Shown: positions 28,691 through 37,732 of the stretch, piece after piece
How positions within the stretch are numbered: position 1 is the stretch's first letter
How the letters are laid out: each line of letters begins with the position of its first letter
Origin: Candidatus Thioglobus sp.
GTDB lineage: Bacteria; Pseudomonadota; Gammaproteobacteria; PS1; Pseudothioglobaceae
NCBI GenBank assembly: GCA_012959965.1
Contig: DUCF01000026.1
Span: 1 to 64,000 of the forward strand
Length of the DNA: 64,000 nt
Reading direction: 5' to 3'
Notes under the pieces: generated by a model
The model's input: the letters and a program-made list of their open reading frames with translations, nothing else
The model's database searches: none
What the model was told of the DNA's origin: nothing
Program-made: the position numbers and the translations under genes

Positions 28691-29578
28691 TTACTCCTTG
28701 TTGTAATACTTGAAAATACTTGAAAAATCACATTTGCCGTTGTTAGCCTTTGCATGAGCCTCAAATAAAGCTGCGGCCTGCTCACCCATAGGCACTGTTG
28801 AGCTGCTTTCTTGAGCCACTCCCAACGCTAAGTTTAAATCTTTATTCATTAAATCAACCATAAACCCGCCTTGATAGTTGTTACAGGCTGGCGTACCAGG
28901 CATCACGCCGGGCACGGGGTTGTAAACTTCTAACGCCCAATTGCGGCCAGAACTTTTCACCATAATGTCCGATAAGATTTTGGGATCTAAGCCGTTTTCA
29001 ATCCCCATTTGTAGCGCTTCCGCAGTGCCAGCCATTAAAACGCTTAGCAGCATATTATTGCACGTCTTGGCAATTTGCCCTGAACCCACGCCGCCTGCGT
29101 GAAAAATATTCTTGCCCATGGCTTCTAGGATGGGTTTTGCACGAGCGAAGCATGCGGCTTCGCCACCAACAATGAAACTCAAAGTTCCTGCTTCCGCACC
29201 ACTGACTCCACCAGAAACAGGGGCGTCGATAAAGTCAATTCCTGCCTTGAATGCTGTTGCTCCGACTTGGCGCGCGGTTGTTGCATCAATGGTGCTTGAG
29301 TCAATGACTAAGCAGCCCTTAGGAAGTTGAGCCAGCAAACCATCTTCTGATCTATATAGTTCGTTGACGTGCTTTCCAGCGGGCAACATGCTAATCACCA
29401 CTTCAGCGTCCTCAGCCGCCTCTTTTGCCGAGCTGGCCTGTTTGCCGCCTGCGGCTACAAAGCTTTGTATTGACGCAGGTATTAAATCAAAAGCCTTTAC
29501 CCGGTAACCGGCTTTAACAAGATTAACAGCCATGGGAAGCCCCATGTTGCCAAGACCAATAAATGCAATTTTTGTCAT
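28691..29578 (-). CDS. mmsB: 3-hydroxyisobutyrate dehydrogenase
   Basis: Oxidises 3-hydroxyisobutyrate to methylmalonate semialdehyde in valine degradation. I chose the ATG at 29578 (295 aa), preceded by GGAAAA; an ATG four codons upstream is possible. NAD motif GLGNMGLPMA at the N-terminus, substrate motif DAPVSGGVSGAEAGTL near 120, and catalytic lysine in GQIAKTCNNMLL near 170. It follows the hydrolase that makes its substrate. Confidence 0.93.
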   Translation of the reverse strand: MTKIAFIGLGNMGLPMAVNLVKAGYRVKAFDLIPASIQSFVAAGGKQASSAKEAAEDAEVVISMLPAGKHVNELYRSEDGLLAQLPKGCLVIDSSTIDATTARQVGATAFKAGIDFIDAPVSGGVSGAEAGTLSFIVGGEAACFARAKPILEAMGKNIFHAGGVGSGQIAKTCNNMLLSVLMAGTAEALQMGIENGLDPKILSDIMVKSSGRNWALEVYNPVPGVMPGTPACNNYQGGFMVDLMNKDLNLALGVAQESSSTVPMGEQAAALFEAHAKANNGKCDFSSIFKYYNKE

Positions 29579-29602
29579 CGTATTTTCCATATAGTAAAAG
29601 AA

Positions 29603-30700
29603 TTAAACTTCAAAGTCTGGTTTCATTATTTTGTGGCGTTGATAAAAACCCTCCAACCAAGCTAGAGGGACATCCTTCACTTTGGAGTAACGCCACTTAG
29701 GCTGGTGATCTTTATCAATTAATAACGCTCGAACACCTTCTTGAAACTCACCTTTACGTGTACTATTAACGGCTAACACATATTCTTGAACAAACCCTTG
29801 TACTAAATCTTGTGGTGCTTGTCGCAATTGTCGAAAAGTTAAATGCAAACTTGTCGGTGAGCCGTTTTCCATAGTCTCAATAGCTTTATCAAGCCACTTA
29901 CTGAGCCCCTTAAGCTTCTGTAAATTAGCAAAAACAGTGTTTAAGTCTTGCGCGGCTAACGCATTGATAATTGATTGTTTGTGAGGCGAAATATTCGATG
30001 ACGGTGCGTTATTAGCCTTAGACTCAAGGTTTTGTACAAGGTTTTGTATAGATTTGAGGTGCTCGGTATTTGTTTGCTTCTTAAGATTTTGTAATTGCTG
30101 TAATAAAACTGAATAATCAGAATCGGCTAACAAAGCGTCCACTAGATTTAATTTTCGTGCATCGGTACCGTTAACCGCAGCACCTGTCAGACCTAAAAAC
30201 AAACCAAGACCATCGGGGACTTTTTGCAAGAAAAAGCTGGCACCCACGTCTGGAAATAGGCCAATACTGACCTCAGGCATTATCAAACGACTGGAATGCG
30301 TTGCAATACGCAAGCCGGCTCCTTGAAGTAAACCCATGCCTCCGCCGATAACATAGCCTTGCCCCCATACCAGCAAAGGTGTTTGCATGCTGTGCATGAC
30401 TACAATAAGACTGTATTCGAGATTAAAGAAGTCCTGACCATGTTCGATTTCACCTCTCTGCATGGCTTGGTAAAGGTGTCGAATATCACCTCCAGCACAA
30501 AAAGAACGATCCCCCATGCCTCGCATAACAACGGCAGCGACACTTGGATCGGACTCCCACAAAGGCAGCTGCGCCAACAATATATTGATCATTTCAGCGG
30601 ATAACGCATTAAGTGACTTGGGCGCATTGAGAGTTACTTCAATAATTTTTTGCCCGGCCTGTGTCGAGTGGCTGGCGACGAGAATAGCTGCTTCAGTCAT
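29603..30700 (-). CDS. 3-hydroxyisobutyryl-CoA hydrolase
   Basis: Crotonase-fold thioesterase releasing 3-hydroxyisobutyrate from its CoA ester in valine degradation. I chose the ATG at 30700 (365 aa), 11 bp after the enoyl-CoA hydratase stop; the frame is open to a TTG at 30727. Features: MRGMGDRSFCAGGDIRHLY, VIGGGMGLLQGAGLRIAT, and MPEVSIGLFPDVGASFFL, the HIBCH pattern with catalytic Glu in PEVSIGLFPD. The middle region (residues about 200-250) is rich in Gln/Asn. Confidence 0.92.
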   Translation of the reverse strand: MTEAAILVASHSTQAGQKIIEVTLNAPKSLNALSAEMINILLAQLPLWESDPSVAAVVMRGMGDRSFCAGGDIRHLYQAMQRGEIEHGQDFFNLEYSLIVVMHSMQTPLLVWGQGYVIGGGMGLLQGAGLRIATHSSRLIMPEVSIGLFPDVGASFFLQKVPDGLGLFLGLTGAAVNGTDARKLNLVDALLADSDYSVLLQQLQNLKKQTNTEHLKSIQNLVQNLESKANNAPSSNISPHKQSIINALAAQDLNTVFANLQKLKGLSKWLDKAIETMENGSPTSLHLTFRQLRQAPQDLVQGFVQEYVLAVNSTRKGEFQEGVRALLIDKDHQPKWRYSKVKDVPLAWLEGFYQRHKIMKPDFEV

Positions 30701-30711
30701 GGTAGAGATAC

Positions 30712-31488
30712 TTAGGTGTTGGTCCAATTTGGCTTGCGCTTATCTAAGAAGGCTTGCACCCCTTCTTTGCAATCGTTACTATCAAACAGGCGTACAAATG
30801 CATCACGCTCATAGGCCATTCCTGCAAACATGGGCTCTTTACGAGCGGTTTGAATAAGGCGTTTGCACGCTGTAATACTGGTAGGGCTTTGGCGTTCGGC
30901 TTTCTCAGCCCACTCAATAGCTCTCTCTACCGCCTGTCCTTGTTCTACCACGGCTTCGACTAAGCCGATTTGCAACGCCTGTTCGGCGTTTACTTTCTCA
31001 CCACACAGAATCATACGCTTAGCCCAGCCCTCGCCCACTAGCCAAGCAAGATTTTGAGTGCCGCCGGCACAAGGCAACAAACCCACCGATGCTTCAGGAA
31101 GCGCCATCACAGCTTGTTGTTCGGCAATACGCAAATCACAAGCAAGGGCAACCTCCAAACCACCGCCCATGGCATAACCATTAATAGCGGCTATACTGAG
31201 ACCACGAAATTGACTTAGTGTTTCAAAAGCACGACCAAAGGCCGTAGACATTTCCGCGGCTATTTGTTTGTCGCCTTCGGCGAATAACTTAAGATCGGCG
31301 CCCGCACTGAAGAATTTTTCACCCTTGCCGGTGATAATCAGACTGTAAACTTCTTTATTGGCATTAAGTTCGTCAACGAGCTCCACCAATGCGTCCAAGC
31401 TCTCACGAGTCCAAGTGTTCGCCGGTGGGTTGTCTATGGTTACTAAGGCCAAATGACCCTGAATATCTACTTTAAGGATGTCGCTCAT
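30712..31488 (-). CDS. Enoyl-CoA hydratase
   Basis: Crotonase family, 258 aa, hydrating an unsaturated acyl-CoA. Oxyanion-hole segments GKGEKFFSAGADLKLF and AAINGYAMGGGLEVALACDLRIA; catalytic acids in MALPEASVGLLPCAGGTQNL. In this operon it would hydrate methacrylyl-CoA (valine) and tiglyl-CoA (isoleucine). It lies 53 bp after the acyl-CoA dehydrogenase gene and just before the 3-hydroxyisobutyryl-CoA hydrolase gene. Confidence 0.92.
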   Translation of the reverse strand: MSDILKVDIQGHLALVTIDNPPANTWTRESLDALVELVDELNANKEVYSLIITGKGEKFFSAGADLKLFAEGDKQIAAEMSTAFGRAFETLSQFRGLSIAAINGYAMGGGLEVALACDLRIAEQQAVMALPEASVGLLPCAGGTQNLAWLVGEGWAKRMILCGEKVNAEQALQIGLVEAVVEQGQAVERAIEWAEKAERQSPTSITACKRLIQTARKEPMFAGMAYERDAFVRLFDSNDCKEGVQAFLDKRKPNWTNT

Positions 31489-31541
31489 TATATTGTCCTG
31501 CTGATGATTATTTTTTGGCCTCTGTTTGCCTTAAGGTTGCG

Positions 31542-32699
31542 CTACAAAATGGCCTGATGATCGGCCAGTAAAATACGTCGTGCGATAATGACTCGCATAA
31601 TTTCATTAGTGCCCTCTAGAATACGGTGTACACGTGAATCACGTAGGTATCGCTCCATGGGGAACTCTTTGATATAGCCGTTACCACCAAAACACTGCAG
31701 CGCCTCGTCACACACTTGATAGCCAATATCGGTAGCAAAGCGCTTGGCCATGGCGCAATAGGTGCTTGCATCTGGGTCTTGCGAATCCAACTTAAATGCC
31801 GCTAAACGCACCATTTGCCTAGCTGCAACAAGTTCGGTATTCATATCAGCAAGCTTAAATTGAATGCCTTGAAACGCTGCAATAGGTTTGCCAAATTGCT
31901 TACGCTCATTGACATAAGCTAGCGCATCTGCCATTGCTTGTTGGGCCGTACCGATACCGACAGTGGCGATATTAATCCGCCCACCGTCGAGACCTTTCAT
32001 GGCAATGGCAAAACCCTCGCCCTCTTGACCCAAAAGATTTTCGACGGGTACCCGAACACGATCAAAATTGATCGTCCGAGTCGGTTGGGCATTCCAGCCC
32101 ATCTTGCTCTCTTTTCGGCCGTAACTAATGCCATCACTATCCGCGTTGACCACAAATGCTGAGATGCCCTTAGAGCCAGCGCCACCTGTACGGGCCATCA
32201 CCACCAGCACGTCGGTTTCACCCGCACCGGAGATAAACGCTTTATTGCCAGTAATAACGTAATGATCGCCATCAAGCAAAGCTTTGGTACTAAGGGCTGC
32301 TGCGTCAGAGCCAGCGCTTGATTCAGTCAGGCAGTAAGATGCTAGCAACTCACCGCTGGTTAGCTTTTCGCCGAAAGTTTGACGAGTCGCTGAGCTGCCG
32401 AAATCAGTCACCATCCAAGAAGCCATATTGTGAATAGTAAGCATCGCGGTGGTGGTAGTACACCCCATAGCCAGCTGTTCAAAGATCAACGACGAATCCA
32501 AACGAGACAGGCCCAAACCGCCAATTTCTGGGTCACAATAGAGACCACAAAAACCTAATTCACCCGCTTGTTTTAAGGTTTTTACAGGAAAGATTGCCTC
32601 TGCATCCCAACGCGCCGCATTAGGTGCAAGCTCGTTAGTGGCAAACTGTTGCGCTAAATCTATATAAGCACGTTGATCTTCATTTAAATCAAAATTCAT
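31542..32699 (-). CDS. Acyl-CoA dehydrogenase (isobutyryl-/2-methylbutyryl-CoA type)
   Basis: FAD-dependent dehydrogenase of short branched acyl-CoAs. I chose the ATG at 32699 (385 aa; AGGAGTG upstream); the frame is open to 32762, overlapping the thiolase. It has the catalytic glutamate at the C-terminal position, RILEGTNEIMRVII, unlike the isovaleryl enzyme at 21045. YCLTESSAGSD is the FAD/substrate loop. Operon context supports the Ile/Val role. Confidence 0.92.
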   Translation of the reverse strand: MNFDLNEDQRAYIDLAQQFATNELAPNAARWDAEAIFPVKTLKQAGELGFCGLYCDPEIGGLGLSRLDSSLIFEQLAMGCTTTTAMLTIHNMASWMVTDFGSSATRQTFGEKLTSGELLASYCLTESSAGSDAAALSTKALLDGDHYVITGNKAFISGAGETDVLVVMARTGGAGSKGISAFVVNADSDGISYGRKESKMGWNAQPTRTINFDRVRVPVENLLGQEGEGFAIAMKGLDGGRINIATVGIGTAQQAMADALAYVNERKQFGKPIAAFQGIQFKLADMNTELVAARQMVRLAAFKLDSQDPDASTYCAMAKRFATDIGYQVCDEALQCFGGNGYIKEFPMERYLRDSRVHRILEGTNEIMRVIIARRILLADHQAIL

Positions 32700-32713
32700 G
32701 TCACACTCCTGAG

Positions 32714-33892
32714 TTAAACCAATTCTACGGCCATAGCTGTTGCTTCGCCACCACCGATACACAAGCTCGCTATTCCGCGTTTTAATCCTTTGTTTTTAAG
32801 CGCTGTAATGAGGGTTAAGATAATACGAGAACCGGTAGAGCCAATAGGGTGTCCTTGGGCGCAAGCTCCACCGTATACATTGACCTTTCTCGCATCCAAG
32901 TTAAGCTCTTGTATGGCCAGCATAGTTACCATGGCAAAGGCTTCATTTATTTCAAACAGATCCACGTCTTCTACTGTCCAGTTCATTTTATCTAACAGCC
33001 CTTGCATCGCGCCAATAGGCGCAATGGTAAACTCACCCGGCTCACGGGCAAAACTGTGTACTCCGAGAATTTGCGCCATCGGTTGCCAGCCAGTCTCCAC
33101 AACAGCCTTACCGCTGGCCAACACTAAAGCCGAAGCACCATCAGAAATAGAGCTGGCATTAGCTGCGGTTATGGTGCCGTCTTTTTTAAACGCAGCGCGC
33201 AGTTGTGGTATTTTGTCAAGCCGCGCCTGACCCGGCTGCTCATCAATCACAACCGTCACTACGCCTTTTCGATTACTAATAACGACAGACTCTATTTCGC
33301 TCTCAAGGTCGCCGTTTTTAATGGCGGCGTTGGCTTTCGATAAAGAACCTATAGCAAACTCATCCATAGCCTCACGACTTAGGCCGTAATCGTCTGCTGT
33401 TGTCTGGGCAAAAGCGCCCATCAAGCCACCTTCGTAGGCGTCTTCCAAGCCGTCAAAAAACATATGATCGAGCATTTTTCCGTGGCCCATACGCATACCT
33501 TGTCGCACCTTGGGCAATAAGTAGGGCGCATTGGTCATACTTTCCATGCCGCCGCACAGCATGACGTTAGCCGACCCTGCTTTGATGGCATTAAAACCCA
33601 TAATAGTGGTTTGCATGCCCGAGCCGCACATCTTGTTAACAGTGGTGCAAGGAACACTTTTTGCCAACCCTGCGCCTAATGCTGCCTGACGTGCTGGCGC
33701 TTGGCCTTGGCCTGCGGCCAATACACAGCCCATGTAGACTTCATCAATTTGATCGGCGTTGACGCCACCTCGTTTGAGTGCGCCCGCAATAGCAACAGCA
33801 CCCAGTTGGGCTGCATTTTGGCTACCTAAACTGCCGTCTAGAGCTCCCATTGGGGTGCGACTACCGGAAATAATATAAACTTCTTCACTCAT
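32714..33892 (-). CDS. Thiolase (acetyl-CoA C-acyltransferase)
   Basis: Thiolytic cleavage of a 3-ketoacyl-CoA, here probably 2-methylacetoacetyl-CoA from isoleucine. I chose the ATG at 33892 (392 aa, MSEEVYIISGSRTPMG), matching the thiolase N-terminus; an in-frame ATG at 33979 adds 29 atypical residues. Catalytic residues: Cys in NKMCGSGMQ near 90, His in GACAQGHPIGSTGSR near 345, Cys in SLCIGGGEATA near 375. First gene of the Ile/Val operon. A decayed paralogue lies at 20324-19917. Confidence 0.94.
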   Translation of the reverse strand: MSEEVYIISGSRTPMGALDGSLGSQNAAQLGAVAIAGALKRGGVNADQIDEVYMGCVLAAGQGQAPARQAALGAGLAKSVPCTTVNKMCGSGMQTTIMGFNAIKAGSANVMLCGGMESMTNAPYLLPKVRQGMRMGHGKMLDHMFFDGLEDAYEGGLMGAFAQTTADDYGLSREAMDEFAIGSLSKANAAIKNGDLESEIESVVISNRKGVVTVVIDEQPGQARLDKIPQLRAAFKKDGTITAANASSISDGASALVLASGKAVVETGWQPMAQILGVHSFAREPGEFTIAPIGAMQGLLDKMNWTVEDVDLFEINEAFAMVTMLAIQELNLDARKVNVYGGACAQGHPIGSTGSRIILTLITALKNKGLKRGIASLCIGGGEATAMAVELV

Positions 33893-33964
33893 CAAATGTA
33901 ACTCCAATTTATTTTTGTGTAACGCATTTTTCTCTGGTTGGTTTTTTTCATCAACAACAAAGAC

Positions 33965-33987
33965 AATTGCAATATGCAATTATTATA
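33965..33987 (-). promoter_or_regulatory. Predicted -10 box and palindromic operator of the Ile/Val operon
   Basis: Minus-strand TATAAT at 33987-33982 is followed at once by the perfect palindrome AATTGCAATATGCAATT (33965-33981), where a bound repressor would block initiation. No good -35 box is seen. Confidence 0.5.
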
Positions 33988-34063
33988 CATACCCCTAAAT
34001 CCTACAAACTGGCTGGTGGCTTTTGCGGTAATAACAGCAATCAATAATTATTCAAATCATCAG

Positions 34064-34109
34064 TATTATTAATCTGCAATAAGAATGCTTTGATTGCAGA
34101 TTAATAATA
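34064..34109. repeat. Perfect 17-bp inverted repeat
   Basis: TATTATTAATCTGCAAT (34064-34080) and its exact complement (34093-34109) around a 12-nt loop. The inner ends carry TGCAAT/ATTGCA, half-sites similar to those of the palindrome at 33965-33981. There is no T run on either side. Confidence 0.7.
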
Positions 34110-34142
34110 TTGCTAATTTTCAATTTTTTATAATCCTTTAAA

Positions 34143-34170
34143 TGAAAAATGCCAGTGGCAAAAGCCACTG
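34143..34170 (-). terminator. Terminator of the ABC substrate-binding protein gene
   Basis: Minus strand: stem CAGTGGC / GCCACTG with a TTTT loop (34170-34153), followed within 4 nt by a run of Ts (34148-34144). Confidence 0.75.
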
Positions 34171-34197
34171 ACATTAGTCAATTAAACAAAACTATGT

Positions 34198-35523
34198 TTA
34201 ATTACAGCTTCTAGGTGTAATACCTTTTTCTGCTGCGTACTGAGCGGCTGAAGCCTTATACAAATCCCATAGGAGTTCGTCGTTAGGCTCTATCCAATCA
34301 GTTATATTTTGCCAAGCATTGCCGTCCCACTGGGTTACCTTCGCACGACCTTGTCCAGCGTGATCCGCACAACTAAGCTTTATAGGATCCATCATGCCTG
34401 TAGCTCCAAGCTCATCGATACGGGACGCGGTAAGATCTAAACGATCAAGTGCCCACTGCATTTGCTTACCTGTTACCGGTGCATTGACAGATGCGTTCAT
34501 TGCTGAACTCATTGCTTCAGTCAATAAAATACCCGCCATCACGCCTCGGTTATAGGCCTGTTGACCAACCTTATCAACTGAATCAGCAGAACCAAGACCT
34601 TTGGAGTACAAGACTTCTTTGATTTCAGCATGGATAGGGAATGTTCCTGAGCCAGTAAACTGCATTGATTTATAACCAATAGCTGCATCACCAGCAGGGA
34701 TCACATCAGGCTCGTTACCAGACCACCAGATGCCGATAAACTTATCCCTAGGGAAGTTAACAGCAGCAGCCTCTTTAATCGCTGTTGCGTTCATAACGCC
34801 CCAGCCCCACATCAAGACATAATCAGGACGCAATTGACGACCGATTTTCAACCAAGTTGATTTTTGCTCTAAACCAGGGTGAGGAACCGGGAATAACGAC
34901 AACTCGAAACCGTGTTCTGCCGCAAGATACTCAAGCGTTTTAATAGGCTCTTTACCATAAGCAGACTGATGATAAACTAGGGCAATTTTCTTGCCATTTA
35001 GTTGGTCATAGCCGCCTTCTTCGCTGGCAATATAGTTAATGCCAATATCTGCACCAGCCCAGTAAGTGGTTGGTGGTACGAATACCCATGGAAATACCGT
35101 TCCATCAGCAGCATCAGCACGACCATAGGCCGAGGTGATCAATGGAATCTCGTCTGCTACGACGCGATCCAGCAATGCGTAAGTTACACCTGTTGATAAT
35201 GGCATAACTGCCGGCATACCTGTAGGGCCGTTATTTTTCATGCGCTCATAGCACTCAACACCTTTGTCGGTGTTGTAGCCGAAATCGCACTCTTCCAGAT
35301 CCAAGTGGACACCGTTGACACCACCATCGCGTTCGTTAAGCATATTAATATAGTCAGAAAAACCATCAGCGTAAGGAACGCCGGCTGGTGCATATGGACC
35401 AGAACGGTAAACCAGTGCGCCGACAAACTGCGACTCGGCTGCAACAGCTGCTGTTGCAGCCGTCAGACTGGTCGCAGCAATTGATGCGGCAATCAGTCCT
35501 TGTGTTATGTGTTTCATTTCCAT
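34198..35523 (-). CDS. Branched-chain-amino-acid-type ABC transporter substrate-binding protein
   Basis: Periplasmic binding protein of the LivK-like type-I family, 441 aa. A Sec signal peptide occupies about the first 28 residues (KHITQGLIAASIAATSL, cleavage near AVA-AES). The mature part begins QFVGALVYRSGPYAPAG and includes ITSAYGRADAADGTVFPWVF and IALVYHQSAYGKEPIKTLEYLA, a periplasmic-binding fold. Start fixed by GGAGAG. It is separated from the importer genes by the methyltransferase but shares their TTGTnAACAA operator pair, so it is the likely partner of the transporter at 39-43 kb. Ligand unknown. Confidence 0.9.
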   Translation of the reverse strand: MEMKHITQGLIAASIAATSLTAATAAVAAESQFVGALVYRSGPYAPAGVPYADGFSDYINMLNERDGGVNGVHLDLEECDFGYNTDKGVECYERMKNNGPTGMPAVMPLSTGVTYALLDRVVADEIPLITSAYGRADAADGTVFPWVFVPPTTYWAGADIGINYIASEEGGYDQLNGKKIALVYHQSAYGKEPIKTLEYLAAEHGFELSLFPVPHPGLEQKSTWLKIGRQLRPDYVLMWGWGVMNATAIKEAAAVNFPRDKFIGIWWSGNEPDVIPAGDAAIGYKSMQFTGSGTFPIHAEIKEVLYSKGLGSADSVDKVGQQAYNRGVMAGILLTEAMSSAMNASVNAPVTGKQMQWALDRLDLTASRIDELGATGMMDPIKLSCADHAGQGRAKVTQWDGNAWQNITDWIEPNDELLWDLYKASAAQYAAEKGITPRSCN

Positions 35524-35623
35524 CTTTAAACTCTCCTATTTTTATTAGTAGTTTTAACGCCCTTTTTTGTTCACCAAAGTAAATACAAAAGGCGCGAATT
35601 TGATAATACGCCTAATTTATACT

Positions 35624-35637
35624 AATTGTCAACAATT
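35624..35637. promoter_or_regulatory. Palindromic operator candidate, distal promoter 1 proximal site
   Basis: AATTGTCAACAATT, perfect apart from its central base pair, about 100 bp upstream of the binding-protein gene. Same core (TTGTnAACAA) as sites at 35698, 44825 and 44887. Confidence 0.5.
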
Positions 35638-35697
35638 TATTCAAATAATTCATATAATTCAATTATTTATGCATATTTGGTCCTAAAAACAATATTA

Positions 35698-35707
35698 TTG
35701 TTAACAA
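35698..35707. promoter_or_regulatory. Palindromic operator candidate, promoter 1 distal site
   Basis: Perfect palindrome TTGTTAACAA, 72 bp from the first site. Both lie in the 275-bp AT-rich gap before the substrate-binding protein gene. Confidence 0.5.
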
Positions 35708-35798
35708 CATTACAAATTTGTAGGGTCTTGGCTACAATAGCCAACAATCAGAGTGAATTAGTTAAAAAACACCAGTTTGGAGTCTTTATACTCACTCT

Positions 35799-36629
35799 TC
35801 AGTTGGGCGTACTAGGCTTAGTGGCAACAAATTCAACCACACTTAGCCTATCATTCTGAAGGGCTTCTAGTAAATTTTCCATCATGGTTAAAAAGCTCTC
35901 GCCAAGAATGATTTCAAGGCCCGGCTCTTTTTTTCCTCCTTGTTTTATTCTCTCAATCACTCTCTGAATGCTGACTATTGCTGTCGAACTGACATCCTGT
36001 AGATGATTAAGCTCAAATCCACAATTATGGATTAATGCGCCATAATTATGGATATTGTCAAGAAAACTATCTTTCGACTCTTTCGCCCAAGGCAGGGGAT
36101 AGTTGACGCTGTCATTGGCCCGTGTTGTACAGAGCACTTCGTACATTAACAGCTGCCCGGCTGGTTTTAAAACTCGATAAAACTCTGTCATCAGCGCTTT
36201 TTTATCGCAAATATTCATGGTTATATGCTGAGTCCATAATGCACTATAACTATTTTTTTTAAATGGCATCTTAAGCGCATTAGCTCTTATGAATTTAGTT
36301 TGATTGCCCATGTTCAATTGCTTGGAAATCAATCTTGCTGCCTGGCAATAGTCTTCACTCAAGTCAACTCCAGTAACATGGCAATTACTCGTACAAGCTA
36401 TGGTTCGTGCAGCGCCGCCGATACCACAGCCAACATCCAACACCTTATCTTGTGGATTAAAACCTGCTAATTCAATCATCTTAAGCGTTGCAGCTAACCC
36501 GCCAATGTGAAATTGATCGACAGCAGCAATAATCTTATGGTCAAACGGTTTGTTGAGTTGCTTTGCATGGTTTAACGCAGCGCGAACCAATTGCTCCAAG
36601 TTGTGACGACGATAATGGCTTGAAGTCAT
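35799..36629 (-). CDS. SAM-dependent methyltransferase (class I)
   Basis: A 276-aa methyltransferase of the Rossmann class. Motif I is VLDVGCGIGGAARTIA near residue 65, followed by VTGVDLSEDYCQAA and a motif II/III region ANALKMPFKKNSYSALWTQHITMNI, resembling small-molecule (tocopherol, glycine-betaine or sterol type) methyltransferases. I chose the ATG at 36629, which overlaps the CaiB-family stop in ATGA; an in-frame start at 36647 would overlap more. It is the last gene of the ligase/transporter operon. Substrate unknown; perhaps it modifies the imported acid. Confidence 0.85.
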   Translation of the reverse strand: MTSSHYRRHNLEQLVRAALNHAKQLNKPFDHKIIAAVDQFHIGGLAATLKMIELAGFNPQDKVLDVGCGIGGAARTIACTSNCHVTGVDLSEDYCQAARLISKQLNMGNQTKFIRANALKMPFKKNSYSALWTQHITMNICDKKALMTEFYRVLKPAGQLLMYEVLCTTRANDSVNYPLPWAKESKDSFLDNIHNYGALIHNCGFELNHLQDVSSTAIVSIQRVIERIKQGGKKEPGLEIILGESFLTMMENLLEALQNDRLSVVEFVATKPSTPN

Positions 36630-37717
36630 TTTTCGAAGGCTTGCCATCGCGGCTGTTCTTCAGCTTTGAATTCAAAGATGCCTGCTCTAAGCGCGACGCT
36701 GTCGTTATTGATATGAGCAGGATAAGCAGGCCCATCTCTTGTGAGCGCTCTTCTGGCTTTAATTTGTGGGTGAGAAGACATTTGTTCACCCAGCATCAAA
36801 GCTTCATAGCAACAGTCAACAGGTTCAAAAAATTGGTTCCAATGGTTGCGTGGCTGCTGCCTGAAAAGCTTGGTTACTTTGGCTATCAGCTGTTTTTGCG
36901 GCATTTCACTGTATTGTAAATCAAGCCACGCAGGCTTATCAACAGCAGCGCAAAAATTTTGCCAGAAATGTTTTTCCAGTGCCGCAAGGCTAATGAAATG
37001 ACCGTCACTGCATTGATAAATATTGTAACAGGCAGCGCCGCCGTTGAGCAATAATTCAGAACGCATATTATCTGACTCGAAAAAAGGCAGGTATTGCCAC
37101 GACAGACAAGACTCAAACAAGCTGACATCGATATAAGCGCCTTTTCCACTGCGGCGTCGTGCATGCAGTGCCGCTAAGATGCACACACTGGCCTGCATCG
37201 CACCTGCGTGATCTGCCAAAGGAGGATAAGTTATCACAGGTTGATTCTCAGAGCTGTTCAGCCCAAGTGCGCCACTGGCAGCACAATAGTTTAAATCGTG
37301 GCCTGCACGATGAAGATAAGGCCCACTTTGACCATAGCCTGACAAAGCACAATGGATGAGCTGAGGGTTGATTGAGTTGAGTGTTGTACGATCAAACCCC
37401 AATCGCTGCAACACACCAGGGCGAAAAGATTCCAGCAATACATCGGCATCCTTTAGCAGTTGGCGCAAATTTTGTTGTCCAGCGGATGATTTTAAATCGA
37501 GACGGCAAATTCTTTTACCGCGGTTTAAATGCCGGTAAACCGGCGAAGTTTCACTGTCGCCGGCATACATGAATCGACGCATCGGATCACCATCAGGAGG
37601 CTCAACCTTGATAACCTGCGCACCCAAGTCGGACAGCTGTCGTGTGGCAAAAGGTCCAGGAATGTATTGCGATAAATCCAGAATTTTAATGTCATCTAAA
37701 AACTCACTGGATTTCAT
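36626..37717 (-). CDS. CaiB/BaiF family (class III) CoA-transferase
   Basis: Transfers CoA between carboxylic acids. At 363 aa it is somewhat short for the family (about 400). N-terminal motif KILDLSQYIPGPFATRQLSDLGAQVIKVEPP, LLESFRPGVLQRLGFD, then GHDLNYCAASGALG, whose Asp matches the catalytic aspartate, and GAYIDVSLFES. It lies 15 bp after the PaaK-like gene and overlaps the methyltransferase. Together these suggest interchangeable ways of activating an acid with CoA. Confidence 0.9.
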   Translation of the reverse strand: MKSSEFLDDIKILDLSQYIPGPFATRQLSDLGAQVIKVEPPDGDPMRRFMYAGDSETSPVYRHLNRGKRICRLDLKSSAGQQNLRQLLKDADVLLESFRPGVLQRLGFDRTTLNSINPQLIHCALSGYGQSGPYLHRAGHDLNYCAASGALGLNSSENQPVITYPPLADHAGAMQASVCILAALHARRRSGKGAYIDVSLFESCLSWQYLPFFESDNMRSELLLNGGAACYNIYQCSDGHFISLAALEKHFWQNFCAAVDKPAWLDLQYSEMPQKQLIAKVTKLFRQQPRNHWNQFFEPVDCCYEALMLGEQMSSHPQIKARRALTRDGPAYPAHINNDSVALRAGIFEFKAEEQPRWQAFEK

Positions 37718-37732
37718 GCTGTTTAACCAATC

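Larger units (their letters stand above)
33893..34197. other. Intergenic region between binding-protein gene and Ile/Val operon
   Basis: About 305 bp, all AT-rich. On the minus strand it holds the binding-protein terminator, a 17-bp perfect inverted repeat (34109-34064), a TATAAT box (33987-33982) and a 17-bp palindrome directly after it. Confidence 0.65.

Noticed and set aside
34187-34201. CAAAACTATGTTTAA, a partial match to the shared 15-bp site.
   Set aside because: It overlaps the stop codon of the binding-protein gene, only about ten positions fit, and the surrounding 66-bp block is absent.
36563-36919. Plus-strand 118-codon frame.
   Set aside because: It is antisense to well-supported CaiB-family and methyltransferase genes and has no domain or ribosome-binding site.
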